Source: a virus
Reading direction: 5' to 3' (one strand)
DNA: 44,705 nt
IMG/VR virus record: IMGVR_UViG_3300004770_000033
Coordinates: 1 to 44,705 of that record
Shown: positions 21,937 to 28,656 of the stretch, in pieces
Numbering within the stretch: the first letter of the stretch is position 1
How the letters are laid out: every line of letters begins with the position of its first letter
Program-made: the position numbers and the translations under genes
Notes under the pieces: model-generated
Told to the model about the DNA's origin: nothing
Seen by the model: only the letters and a program-made list of their open reading frames with translations
Database searches by the model: none

Positions 21937-22630
21937 CAACCCATTCATCATTTTCATCACTAAGACACGACAAACTAGGAAAATATTGAAGAATCTCTGA
22001 TTTACAGTTCTTTGCTATTTCACGATGTTCTTTTTGTGTCTCAACCTTTTCTCTGATAGCAATGTAGGTGATCCAACTGCGGAGACTGCCATTCATATAC
22101 AGACGAGAAACAGTAAGACCTTCTGGAAGAACAGAACGAGCTTGTTCCTTAGCAATACCTCTACGAATGGCCCAATTATATGCTTCTTGAGAATTAGCAA
22201 TAACTTCTTCTTGCTTTTTACGCCATGCAGTTTGTAGTTCAGGATTATCATATTCAATAGAATTTTGACGATTCTTCTCATCCTGAATACGAGCTTCACG
22301 AGTAACGAACCCTAAATCCTTGGTGGGATCAGCATAACGTTGAGAAAATTCTTGAAAAGAAAATGAACGATGACGAAGAATTTGACGAGCAATATCACGA
22401 GTCGTATTAATTTCCATAACTACATTGACCATCTCAAAAGGAGACCAATGCTTATGCTTTGCAAGATATTTGAGCAATTTCGATGCAGTCAAAGTGTTAT
22501 TTTGATTGCTTGGATTTGACACACGAGCAACATAAGCAATAAACTCATCTACTGTAAGTTTTTGCGGTTCACCCGGTGAATCTGTCCAAATTTTAGGTTC
22601 AGTAATAGCAATAATCTTTGTATCATTCAT
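21932..22630 (-). CDS. thyX: Flavin-dependent thymidylate synthase ThyX
   Basis: 232 aa from ATG 22630 (MNDTKIIAI). Makes dTMP from dUMP with FAD and methylene-THF. The diagnostic ThyX motif RHRSFSFQEFSQRY (RHRxxSxxxxSxR, about residues 84-97) is intact; LPEGLTVSRLYMNGSLRSW is the C-terminal dUMP/FAD segment. Supplies dTTP together with the phage ribonucleotide reductase. Overlaps nothing upstream, but its 3' end contains the HNH late promoter. Confidence 0.96.
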   Translation of the reverse strand: MNDTKIIAITEPKIWTDSPGEPQKLTVDEFIAYVARVSNPSNQNNTLTASKLLKYLAKHKHWSPFEMVNVVMEINTTRDIARQILRHRSFSFQEFSQRYADPTKDLGFVTREARIQDEKNRQNSIEYDNPELQTAWRKKQEEVIANSQEAYNWAIRRGIAKEQARSVLPEGLTVSRLYMNGSLRSWITYIAIREKVETQKEHREIAKNCKSEILQYFPSLSCLSDENDEWVV

Positions 22631-22631
22631 A

Positions 22632-22865
22632 TTATTCACCATCAATAATATTATTAATTTGCTTACCACCATTGATCAAATCATTAATTTGTCTTGCAGT
22701 TTCTTCAACTTCCCATGTCTGAGAAGGATTACCCCCATAGATAAAAGTTTTTTCACCGTCTTCAGTGTTCAAATCATACACACATGTAATGTGATCTGGA
22801 TTGAAATAAAGATATGAACCACGAATATCTGCACGAATATTTGTAAGTTTGATAAACTTTGTCAT
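22632..22865 (-). CDS. FlbD-like small protein
   Basis: 77 aa. FIKLTNIRADIRGSYLYFNPDHITCVYDL...WEVEETARQINDLI has the pattern of small FlbD-like beta proteins (KLT...INPDHI...V.ET..EI), a fold shared by a motility regulator and many phage proteins. Role unknown. It ends one base before thyX begins and was probably co-transcribed with it. Confidence 0.65.
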   Translation of the reverse strand: MTKFIKLTNIRADIRGSYLYFNPDHITCVYDLNTEDGEKTFIYGGNPSQTWEVEETARQINDLINGGKQINNIIDGE

Positions 22866-22886
22866 AATATAATCCTTTTAAAAAAA

Positions 22887-22969
22887 TGGTGGGCGCAGAC
22901 GGACTCGAACCGTCAAGCCGAAGCGTCTGATTTTAAGTCAGATGGGTTTACCAATTTCCCCATGCGCCC
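22887..22969 (-). tRNA. tRNA-Leu (UAA), CCA encoded
   Basis: Acceptor GGGCGCA/TGCGCCC, A73, CCA; anticodon loop CTTAAAA in a TCTGA/TCAGA-type stem; long variable arm; T-loop TTCGAGT. 83 nt, normal class II. Confidence 0.95.
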
Positions 22970-22974
22970 ATTAT

Positions 22975-23051
22975 TGGTGGTCTCTAAAGGATTCGAACCT
23001 TTGACATACGGAGTAGAAATCCGTCACTCTATCCAGCTGAGTTAAGAGACC
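22975..23051 (-). tRNA. tRNA-Arg (UCU), CCA encoded
   Basis: Acceptor GGTCTCT/AGAGACC, A73, CCA; anticodon stem ACGGA/TCCGT with loop TTTCTAC; T-loop TTCGAAT. It decodes AGA, abundant in AT-rich phage genes and rare in GC-rich hosts. Confidence 0.95.
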
Positions 23052-23074
23052 GAAAGAAAACTAACTGTGGGCAA

Positions 23075-23103
23075 ATATTATCACCCACAGTTATAATTGT
23101 CAA
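23075..23103 (-). promoter_or_regulatory. Sigma70-like promoter for tRNA-Arg/tRNA-Leu
   Basis: Minus strand TTGACA (23103-23098), 17-bp spacer, TAATAT (23080-23075), about 20 bases before tRNA-Arg. An inverted repeat CTGTGGG/CCCACAG brackets the -10 box and may also act as an operator or stem. Confidence 0.75.
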
Positions 23104-23105
23104 GA

Positions 23106-23630
23106 TTAGAACTTGTAGTTCACACCAATAGTAACAACATTATTGATAGTGTTCTTTTCATTCTTAAAATTGGCGATATGACGATAACGCCCATCAAGCT
23201 CAATGTTGTTGGTTACACCATAACGAACCCCGCCGCCTACAGCATAAACATCTTGGTTCTTTACAGTATTCCATGCATAACCAACACCAGCAAGAGCATA
23301 AGGTGTAATGTTCATAAAGCCAAGAGGAATCTGACCAATTGCATTGACACTCATAACATCTGCCTTAGCAGTCTTAGTCTTGTTATTGAAACGATCATAA
23401 TCGGCTTCAAAACGAAAAAACTTATTTACTTCATATCCAGCATTGCCACCAACTGTCCAGTTGTTGACCCCTGATTTATAAAGTTCACCGCCACGGACAC
23501 CAATAAAGAAAGGAATACTAACTGAAGCTACAGGAGTAGGAACAGATGGAGTCATCTTTGAAGGTAGATCAGTAGCAAGTGCTGCAGTTGAGGCAACAAT
23601 AGCAGCGAAAGTAATAATAGACTTGAACAT
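23106..23630 (-). CDS. Outer-membrane beta-barrel protein
   Basis: 174 aa. Sec signal peptide (MFKSIITFAAIVASTAALA, cleavage after ALA), then about eight amphipathic strands (e.g. NWTVGGNAGYEVNKFFRFEA, FMNITPYALAGVGYAWN) and a C-terminal Phe (VGVNYKF-like end, TIGVNYKF), the OmpA/Opa-type eight-stranded barrel signature for BAM insertion. Host-derived proteins of this type in phages may change surface receptors and block superinfection; that role is inferred. Confidence 0.88.
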   Translation of the reverse strand: MFKSIITFAAIVASTAALATDLPSKMTPSVPTPVASVSIPFFIGVRGGELYKSGVNNWTVGGNAGYEVNKFFRFEADYDRFNNKTKTAKADVMSVNAIGQIPLGFMNITPYALAGVGYAWNTVKNQDVYAVGGGVRYGVTNNIELDGRYRHIANFKNEKNTINNVVTIGVNYKF

Positions 23631-23653
23631 TTTTTTCTCCTTGTGTTATTAAA

Positions 23654-23744
23654 TGGTAGGGACGCTAGGTTTCGATCCTAGTCCAGAACAGTCATCTACT
23701 GCTAAAGAGTTTATAAATCTCTCTTGTGTCCAACACCCGCCCCC
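23654..23744 (-). tRNA. tRNA-like gene, class II, unusual (anticodon uncertain, perhaps UAU)
   Basis: 91 nt with acceptor GGGGGCG/CGTCCCT (two G.U pairs), A73, encoded CCA, T-stem CTAGG/CCTAG and a long variable arm (CAGT/ACTG). The T-loop is ATCGAAA instead of TTCGAAA. The D-arm is reduced to GTGT-TGG-ACAC, and the anticodon stem AGAGA/ACTCT closes with A.A over loop TTTATAA. It may be a degenerate tRNA, a tRNA mimic or an unusual functional tRNA. Confidence 0.6.
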
Positions 23745-23785
23745 ACTTTTCATATATTACATCAACTTTATTGAAGATGCAATAC

Positions 23786-23959
23786 TTAATTTGGAAAAAG
23801 CATTTTATTTTCTTCTTCATTTATCTCTTTAATGCGTTTTTCCAAATATCGAATGATGATTTCATTATCATCAGTATTCTTATATATCTTCAACCGATTA
23901 TTGAGTTCATCTACGAACGCTGACTTCTTCGAAATTTCTACTGAATAGTTAAAGTTCGT
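23786..23959 (-). CDS. Candidate 57-aa protein with a non-standard ACG start
   Basis: Open frame ending at TAA 23786-23788 with protein-like content (FVDELNNRLKIYKN, IIIRYLEKRIKEINEEE). There is no ATG, GTG or TTG at its head. Instead ACG (23959-23957) stands exactly 8 bases after AAGGAG. ACG could be a rare start codon, a mutated ATG (gene silenced) or a sequence error. The frame lies between the 23978 gene and the tRNA-like gene. Confidence 0.45.
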   Translation of the reverse strand, partial: TNFNYSVEISKKSAFVDELNNRLKIYKNTDDNEIIIRYLEKRIKEINEEENKMLFPN

Positions 23960-23977
23960 AGAATTTACTCCTTGTGT

Positions 23978-24652
23978 TTAGTCCCAGAGTCCATGATAGT
24001 ACTTGCCAAACAATCTAAGACCATTTTTGCGACGATCCCATTCTTTTTCCATAGCGTCTTTATCAACTTCAAAAGTATGTTTAGGACCATATTTCATTTC
24101 TGTCAAGCCAGTTTCTTCATTTTTTACAAAAATATGATCGGCTTCTCCAGAATAAAATTGATTTTCCCATTCATCATCAAGCTCACACGAAAAAGCAAAG
24201 ATTATTTCATCAAGAACCCAATCCCAACGTTTTTCAATGGTATTATCAATTTCCCAATATTGTATTTCCTTATTCTCATACATCTTATCACGATTCGGAT
24301 CAGGACGCAAGTCTTCAGGAACATCTTCTGCATCTACAAAAGGACTGCCATGCTTCTGTTCTTTGAGTTTCAAAAGCATAGGATGTATAATTAAAGCAAG
24401 TGTGTTATCCATTGACCAAATATCATAGTCATGAATCTTAATTTTAATTTTACGTTCTTTAGAAAATTTGTTAATAGTATTGTTAAGAATCAATTGTATC
24501 ATATTACAAAAATTTATAACAAAATTATCAACCTTTGTGTAATTTTTTTCTTCTACATCATAAAATTTTTCACCATATTGTCTTTCAAGCCACCATCTTT
24601 CAAGACGGTATACCGAAAATGCATTTTTATATGGCCCCATATATACACGCAT
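23978..24652 (-). CDS. Conserved phage protein, unknown function
   Basis: 224 aa. Conserved-looking core IHDYDIWSMDNTLALIIHPMLLKLKE, EDVPEDLRPD and RWDWVLDEIIFAFSCELDDEW (given in parts, about residues 72-160). This pattern recurs in tailed phages and some large viruses, with no function known to me. It has many acidic/aromatic residues and no membrane segment, so is likely cytosolic. Confidence 0.8.
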   Translation of the reverse strand: MRVYMGPYKNAFSVYRLERWWLERQYGEKFYDVEEKNYTKVDNFVINFCNMIQLILNNTINKFSKERKIKIKIHDYDIWSMDNTLALIIHPMLLKLKEQKHGSPFVDAEDVPEDLRPDPNRDKMYENKEIQYWEIDNTIEKRWDWVLDEIIFAFSCELDDEWENQFYSGEADHIFVKNEETGLTEMKYGPKHTFEVDKDAMEKEWDRRKNGLRLFGKYYHGLWD

Positions 24653-24653
24653 A

Positions 24654-24821
24654 TCAATCTTCCTTTTTTGTTTTCAAAGCTTGTTTTGCCAACCAAGCAA
24701 TAGCTATCAACTTATCTTTATCTGTATAATAATTTGCTTCTAAAACTAATTTAATACGTTCTAAATTGTCTATTAACCAATTTATTTCTACTTGTTTAAT
24801 ATCCAATTCTATTTTTTCCAT
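24654..24821 (-). CDS. Small helical protein, unknown function
   Basis: 55 aa from ATG 24821, which overlaps the GT25 stop (TGATG), suggesting re-initiation. Helical throughout (LIDNLERIKLVLEANYY, LIAIAWLAKQALKTKK). No family recognised; an ATG five codons upstream is possible. Confidence 0.6.
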   Translation of the reverse strand: MEKIELDIKQVEINWLIDNLERIKLVLEANYYTDKDKLIAIAWLAKQALKTKKED

Positions 24822-25579
24822 CAGAAAACAATCCAATTATTTTTATAATCAATCTTATACTTATCATGATTTTTAATTCCCATCAAAGTTTTTTCTTGAG
24901 GGATCATATTATATCTTGCAGTTTTTTCATTCGGTTGTGTGTATGACTTTTTTTCTTCAATTGCAGCAATGCAAGGACTGGGATCAACAACTCTAAGATC
25001 AATCTTAAATGCATTTGTTACACCCATCATATGATCAATAGAGACACCAAGAGGAAGAACGGGCATCTTGTCAAGTGCTTGTAGACAAGCAGATGCAGTC
25101 CAAGGTGTCAATGCATATGCATGTGTTCCTTCGAACTTTTCTATATCAACTTTAGCAAAAGGTTCATCAATACATTCATAATCATCACGATTATCAAACC
25201 GATAACCCAAGAAAACATATTCACGATCTTGCACATCTACATCAAGAAAATTCTTCTTTACCAAAGCATCATGTTCAAATACTGCTACAGCATTAGTGTG
25301 TTCTGTGGCGATCTTATTCCATATAGCAAGATGGCCAGTCAGGCAACATTGTTCTTTAAACCAAATATTAAAAACATCTTCATTTTGTCTCTCTTCTACG
25401 ATAGGATTGACACGAAATCCCCACTTCTGCTTAATTTCTGCAACAGAAGTGGGAAGTTTCAATCCAAGAAAAGGTGTCACAGGAATCCCATGCTCTTCAC
25501 AAGATTTTTTACACTCTTCCATATACTTTATTGAATTGGGTTCATTAATGTAAAGAATATATGCATGTTCAATTTTCAT
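24821..25579 (-). CDS. GT25-like glycosyltransferase (LPS biosynthesis type)
   Basis: 252 aa. IEHAYILYINEPNSIKYM (strand-helix start), LTGHLAIWNKIATEHTNAV, AVFEHDALV (the E-x-D metal/donor site) and EGTHAYALTPWTASACLQA match glycosyltransferase family 25, which adds galactose or related sugars to LPS cores. It could decorate host LPS or a phage glycan. The downstream gene overlaps its stop. Confidence 0.82.
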   Translation of the reverse strand: MKIEHAYILYINEPNSIKYMEECKKSCEEHGIPVTPFLGLKLPTSVAEIKQKWGFRVNPIVEERQNEDVFNIWFKEQCCLTGHLAIWNKIATEHTNAVAVFEHDALVKKNFLDVDVQDREYVFLGYRFDNRDDYECIDEPFAKVDIEKFEGTHAYALTPWTASACLQALDKMPVLPLGVSIDHMMGVTNAFKIDLRVVDPSPCIAAIEEKKSYTQPNEKTARYNMIPQEKTLMGIKNHDKYKIDYKNNWIVF

Positions 25580-25604
25580 ATGTCACCTTTTATTTTTTAA
25601 ATTA

Positions 25605-25970
25605 TTAAGCGTCTCTCGTAACAAAATGAGGGCGAATCTTTGTAGGTTCAAAATACTTTTGCACAACTTCAAACACTACATCATCTTCGAAATCTTTACA
25701 AGAAAAAACATCCATATAAAAATCACCATTGTTTTCACAAAAATGACCAGCAATATGTGAGGTTTCGATCATTTGGACAAAACTGATACCAGCTTTATCA
25801 GCATCATGTGTTGCAAACCGACTAATGATTGGTTCACCATATGCAACCATATCAATAGCAACAACTAATTCTTTTACAAAATTATATACATTTTCTTCTG
25901 ATGTGATAAGTTCATTCTTACCACCAGAACAATCCAAAAGCAAATGCCAGCCCCAAGGTTCAACAATCAT
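25605..25970 (-). CDS. speD: S-adenosylmethionine decarboxylase-like proenzyme (SpeD)
   Basis: 121 aa. GWHLLLDCSGG near the N-terminus, then MIETSHIAGHFCENN and YMDVFSCKDF (about residues 65-95). In prokaryotic AdoMetDC the Ser of ESH becomes the pyruvoyl group, with His and Cys (HTWPE, FTC) as helpers; here TSH, GHF and FSC keep the Ser, His and Cys, while Glu before Ser is Thr. Makes decarboxylated SAM for spermidine. SpeD is known as an auxiliary gene in T4-like marine phages. Confidence 0.8.
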   Translation of the reverse strand: MIVEPWGWHLLLDCSGGKNELITSEENVYNFVKELVVAIDMVAYGEPIISRFATHDADKAGISFVQMIETSHIAGHFCENNGDFYMDVFSCKDFEDDVVFEVVQKYFEPTKIRPHFVTRDA

Positions 25971-26019
25971 TTTATTTCTCCATATGTAAAAAAGAATACA
26001 CCCTATGTATTCGGTTGAT

Positions 26020-26784
26020 TTAAACAGGTCTTCTATAAGCTAAAACATAATTAACTGGAAAATAAGCTACATTAACTGATTTCCCCTGATTTCCACCAAG
26101 CACTTTTACATACAATTGATTTCCATCCCACTCATATCCATCAAAAAAACCTACATGCCCTAGAACTTTTCCTTTGCCACGCCTCAAAACAACAATATCT
26201 CCTTCTTTAGGATTTTTTGTTTTGATTCCCCAACTAAGAAAACTTCTAGCCATCAAGCTATCAGTACCTTCATAACCAGTACGACGAAGTACTGCATTTG
26301 CAAATGCTGCACACCATGGAGTTCTTAAAGGATCGACTGGTGTTTGATTAGAATTTCCCAATTTTAGATAAGTTTTAATTTCTTCTCTATGGCTACGAGC
26401 ATCTAATCCTGCAAGTTTAGAAGCCTCATCAATAATTTTTGGGTTTGTCAAACTACCAAAAATACTATGTTCTGTTTTTTTTACACGGGGTTCAAATGTA
26501 GAAGATGGAATCCCAATATTATCACATGCAAAAAAAGCTGCCGGAGAAATTTCATTTGTCATACTGTAATTAGTATAACATTGTGTCTTCAATTCGGCTA
26601 CAGATGGCTGTCTATCAATATGCTTTTTATATTTTTTTCTATGTATCACTCTTTTCTTTTTCACATGCTTTTTATGAATAGGCGAAGCATCTGATAAAGG
26701 TTCAGCGTTTACTTCACTTGGAATTAATGTTCCAAATGTAAAAATACTCAATAAAGCAAACACTGACGGTGTTAATATTTTCAT
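26020..26784 (-). CDS. Secreted NlpC/P60- or CHAP-type peptidoglycan hydrolase, endolysin candidate
   Basis: 254 aa. N-terminal signal peptide (about residues 1-27, LLSIFTFGTLIPSEVNA), a basic linker, then a TIGR02594/CHAP-like domain: TPWCAAFANAVLRRTGY (Cys nucleophile, about 157), GDIVVLRRG and LGHVGFFDGY (His, about 212), and GGNQGKSVNVAYF. A Sec signal implies export by the host, so it could act as a signal-dependent endolysin or a cell-wall modifier. It would work with the holin-like protein at 4416. Confidence 0.75.
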   Translation of the reverse strand: MKILTPSVFALLSIFTFGTLIPSEVNAEPLSDASPIHKKHVKKKRVIHRKKYKKHIDRQPSVAELKTQCYTNYSMTNEISPAAFFACDNIGIPSSTFEPRVKKTEHSIFGSLTNPKIIDEASKLAGLDARSHREEIKTYLKLGNSNQTPVDPLRTPWCAAFANAVLRRTGYEGTDSLMARSFLSWGIKTKNPKEGDIVVLRRGKGKVLGHVGFFDGYEWDGNQLYVKVLGGNQGKSVNVAYFPVNYVLAYRRPV

Positions 26785-26871
26785 TTTATTCTCCTCTCAT
26801 ATGCAGCTATAAATGAGAACTTGCTGCAGTATGAACACATAGGGTGTAAGTATATTTAGTAATTTAAAAAT

Positions 26872-26945
26872 TGGTTGAGGTGCATGGACTCGAACCACGA
26901 TAGCAGGAATCAAAATCCTGCGTCCTACCATTAGACGACACCTCA
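26872..26945 (-). tRNA. tRNA-Gln (UUG), CCA encoded
   Basis: Acceptor TGAGGTG/CACCTCA, A73, CCA; anticodon stem CAGGA/TCCTG with loop TTTTGAT; T-loop TTCGAGT; U8 present. Confidence 0.95.
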
Positions 26946-26951
26946 AAATTA

Positions 26952-26987
26952 TTGACACATATTACTACGGTTTGTAATATGTGTCAA
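26952..26987. promoter_or_regulatory. Palindromic sigma70-like promoter reading both ways
   Basis: Inverted repeat TTGACACATATTAC (26952-26965) and GTAATATGTGTCAA (26974-26987). On each strand this gives TTGACA, 17 bp, TAATAT. The minus-strand copy leads into tRNA-Gln; the plus-strand copy would run antisense to the nuclease gene. It may instead, or also, fold as a terminator stem. Confidence 0.7.
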
Positions 26988-27022
26988 CTGTTTTTATTAA
27001 CCTATAATAAGTTTTGTTCTTA

Positions 27023-27820
27023 TTATGATTTACACTGATTCTTCTTATCTACTGCAATTGTCTTAAGATCAACAGGAATAAGAGGATTTTTTACAGTTTT
27101 AGAGTCAGGAACTGGAAATGTTTCACCAGTAGCCTTCTCAATATCAGCAACTGTTACCTGATAAGGGGCAAAATCAGCTGACAAACCATCCTTGTGGGGA
27201 AACAAGAAAGCATAAGATTTCTTAGTAACATCATCAATCACGATCTTGAAAAGAAAATCAGGAACTACAACCTTATCAGCGCCAATAGTCTTTGTTCCAC
27301 CAATATCACCAGCATACATTGTATGTGCATGTTGAGTTGTATAGACCCATGCACGTTCAGCTGATTCAAGATTCTTCCAAGTACCACGGTTTACGGAAGG
27401 AAGTTGTGGGCTCATATTAGACATAAGGAATGATTCCTTGGCAATACCTTCGTCCCATGACATGTCGGCATTATTGGCAAGGTGTCCCTGATCATAACCA
27501 GAACCAGCATAATCATCAGGCTTTGGAGATGCGGCTGCAAGAGACTGATCTGCAGCAAAAGCATTGACACGAGGAACACAACCAATAGCATGTTCTGGCG
27601 TCAATGTCCAAGAAACCCAATCAGGAGTCTTAGTATGTGGATTGAATGAAAGCAAATATGCTGACCGACAAACAAGAGTATCACCAGCCTTAACAGATGG
27701 TTGACCATATGGAATCTGTGCAGCACAAGTAGCTATAGGCTTAGGTGGTGTCTGATCCGCAGCATATACACCAAATGCCAAAGTCAAGACAAAGAAAGTA
27801 GAAAGTAATAGTCTATTCAT
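27023..27820 (-). CDS. Secreted DNA/RNA non-specific endonuclease (NucA/EndoG type)
   Basis: 265 aa from ATG 27820 (GGAG upstream). Signal peptide (MNRLLLSTFFVLTLAFGVYA), then the beta-beta-alpha-metal nuclease core with GYDQGHLANNADM (family DRGH motif as DQGH) and SNMSPQLPSVNRGTWKNLE (the metal-binding Asn helix). It would degrade nucleic acid outside the cytoplasm, for example competing phage DNA in the periplasm or host debris after lysis. Arg to Gln in the DRGH motif may alter activity. A CATAAATA late-promoter-like word lies about 35 bases upstream. Confidence 0.87.
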   Translation of the reverse strand: MNRLLLSTFFVLTLAFGVYAADQTPPKPIATCAAQIPYGQPSVKAGDTLVCRSAYLLSFNPHTKTPDWVSWTLTPEHAIGCVPRVNAFAADQSLAAASPKPDDYAGSGYDQGHLANNADMSWDEGIAKESFLMSNMSPQLPSVNRGTWKNLESAERAWVYTTQHAHTMYAGDIGGTKTIGADKVVVPDFLFKIVIDDVTKKSYAFLFPHKDGLSADFAPYQVTVADIEKATGETFPVPDSKTVKNPLIPVDLKTIAVDKKNQCKS

Positions 27821-27861
27821 AATATTCTCCATTGTAATTATAATATTAATTAGCCCTCTAT

Positions 27862-28656
27862 TTATGCGTAAAGTTTTTTAATTGCTCTAGCATAAGCCAA
27901 ATCTTTTTTCCCTAATATAGGTTCAATATTTAAAAGATTAAATATTTTTACATCTGGGTGACAACACAACCATTGTTCATCTTTATATCTTATAGAACAA
28001 TTTTTCAACCAAATATCGGTGGTGGTTCTTTGTATATCTTCCCACCATTCATTAGTTGTAGGATCAGGCAACGCTCTTATATATCTTGATGTTGCCCACC
28101 AAGTATTTCCACTATAATGCTTATGAGGAACATCATAATAATTTGTTCCAGCTGTATGAAAATCGTTATCCAACATAGTATTGCACAATTTCCAATTATC
28201 AATTACTCCCCAAGAAATATATTCTTTCCAATAATAATAATTAATAAATTCTTGATATTTTTCTTTTGATAAATGTCTTTCAAAAGATGTAATTCCTTTT
28301 GAATGATTGTACATAAAATATGCATCTTCTATACAGGCATGATCATAAATCAATTTCATGGTTACATTTTCACTAACTTGTGGAACATGCATACGATCAT
28401 TATTTAATAGATTCAAATCACTATCACTATTAAATGTATTTTTATAAGGAATAAAAACATACTTATTAGAAAGAGCGGCTGATAAATTATCAGCCATCGT
28501 TAAGTTTTTTTCTTTGCCAATGGCTATTAGATATATTTTTTCTAATACATCTAATAAACCATTGTCTTCCATTCTCTTATAATTTTCTAGTAAATAAGAT
28601 GACCATGCACCATTATCTTCTGTCAAATACATATGATAATAGGCATATTTTTTCAC
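27862..28656 (-). CDS. Glycosyltransferase-like protein of the glycan cassette
   Basis: 264 aa. Features such as YFMYNHSKGITSF, WGVIDNWKLCNTMLDND and HYSGNTWWATSRYIRALPDP resemble glycosyltransferase-like proteins in giant-virus and phage glycan clusters. I see no classic DxD that would fix the family. It overlaps the methyltransferase gene by ATGA, which places it in the sugar pathway. Confidence 0.7.
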   Translation of the reverse strand: MKKYAYYHMYLTEDNGAWSSYLLENYKRMEDNGLLDVLEKIYLIAIGKEKNLTMADNLSAALSNKYVFIPYKNTFNSDSDLNLLNNDRMHVPQVSENVTMKLIYDHACIEDAYFMYNHSKGITSFERHLSKEKYQEFINYYYWKEYISWGVIDNWKLCNTMLDNDFHTAGTNYYDVPHKHYSGNTWWATSRYIRALPDPTTNEWWEDIQRTTTDIWLKNCSIRYKDEQWLCCHPDVKIFNLLNIEPILGKKDLAYARAIKKLYA

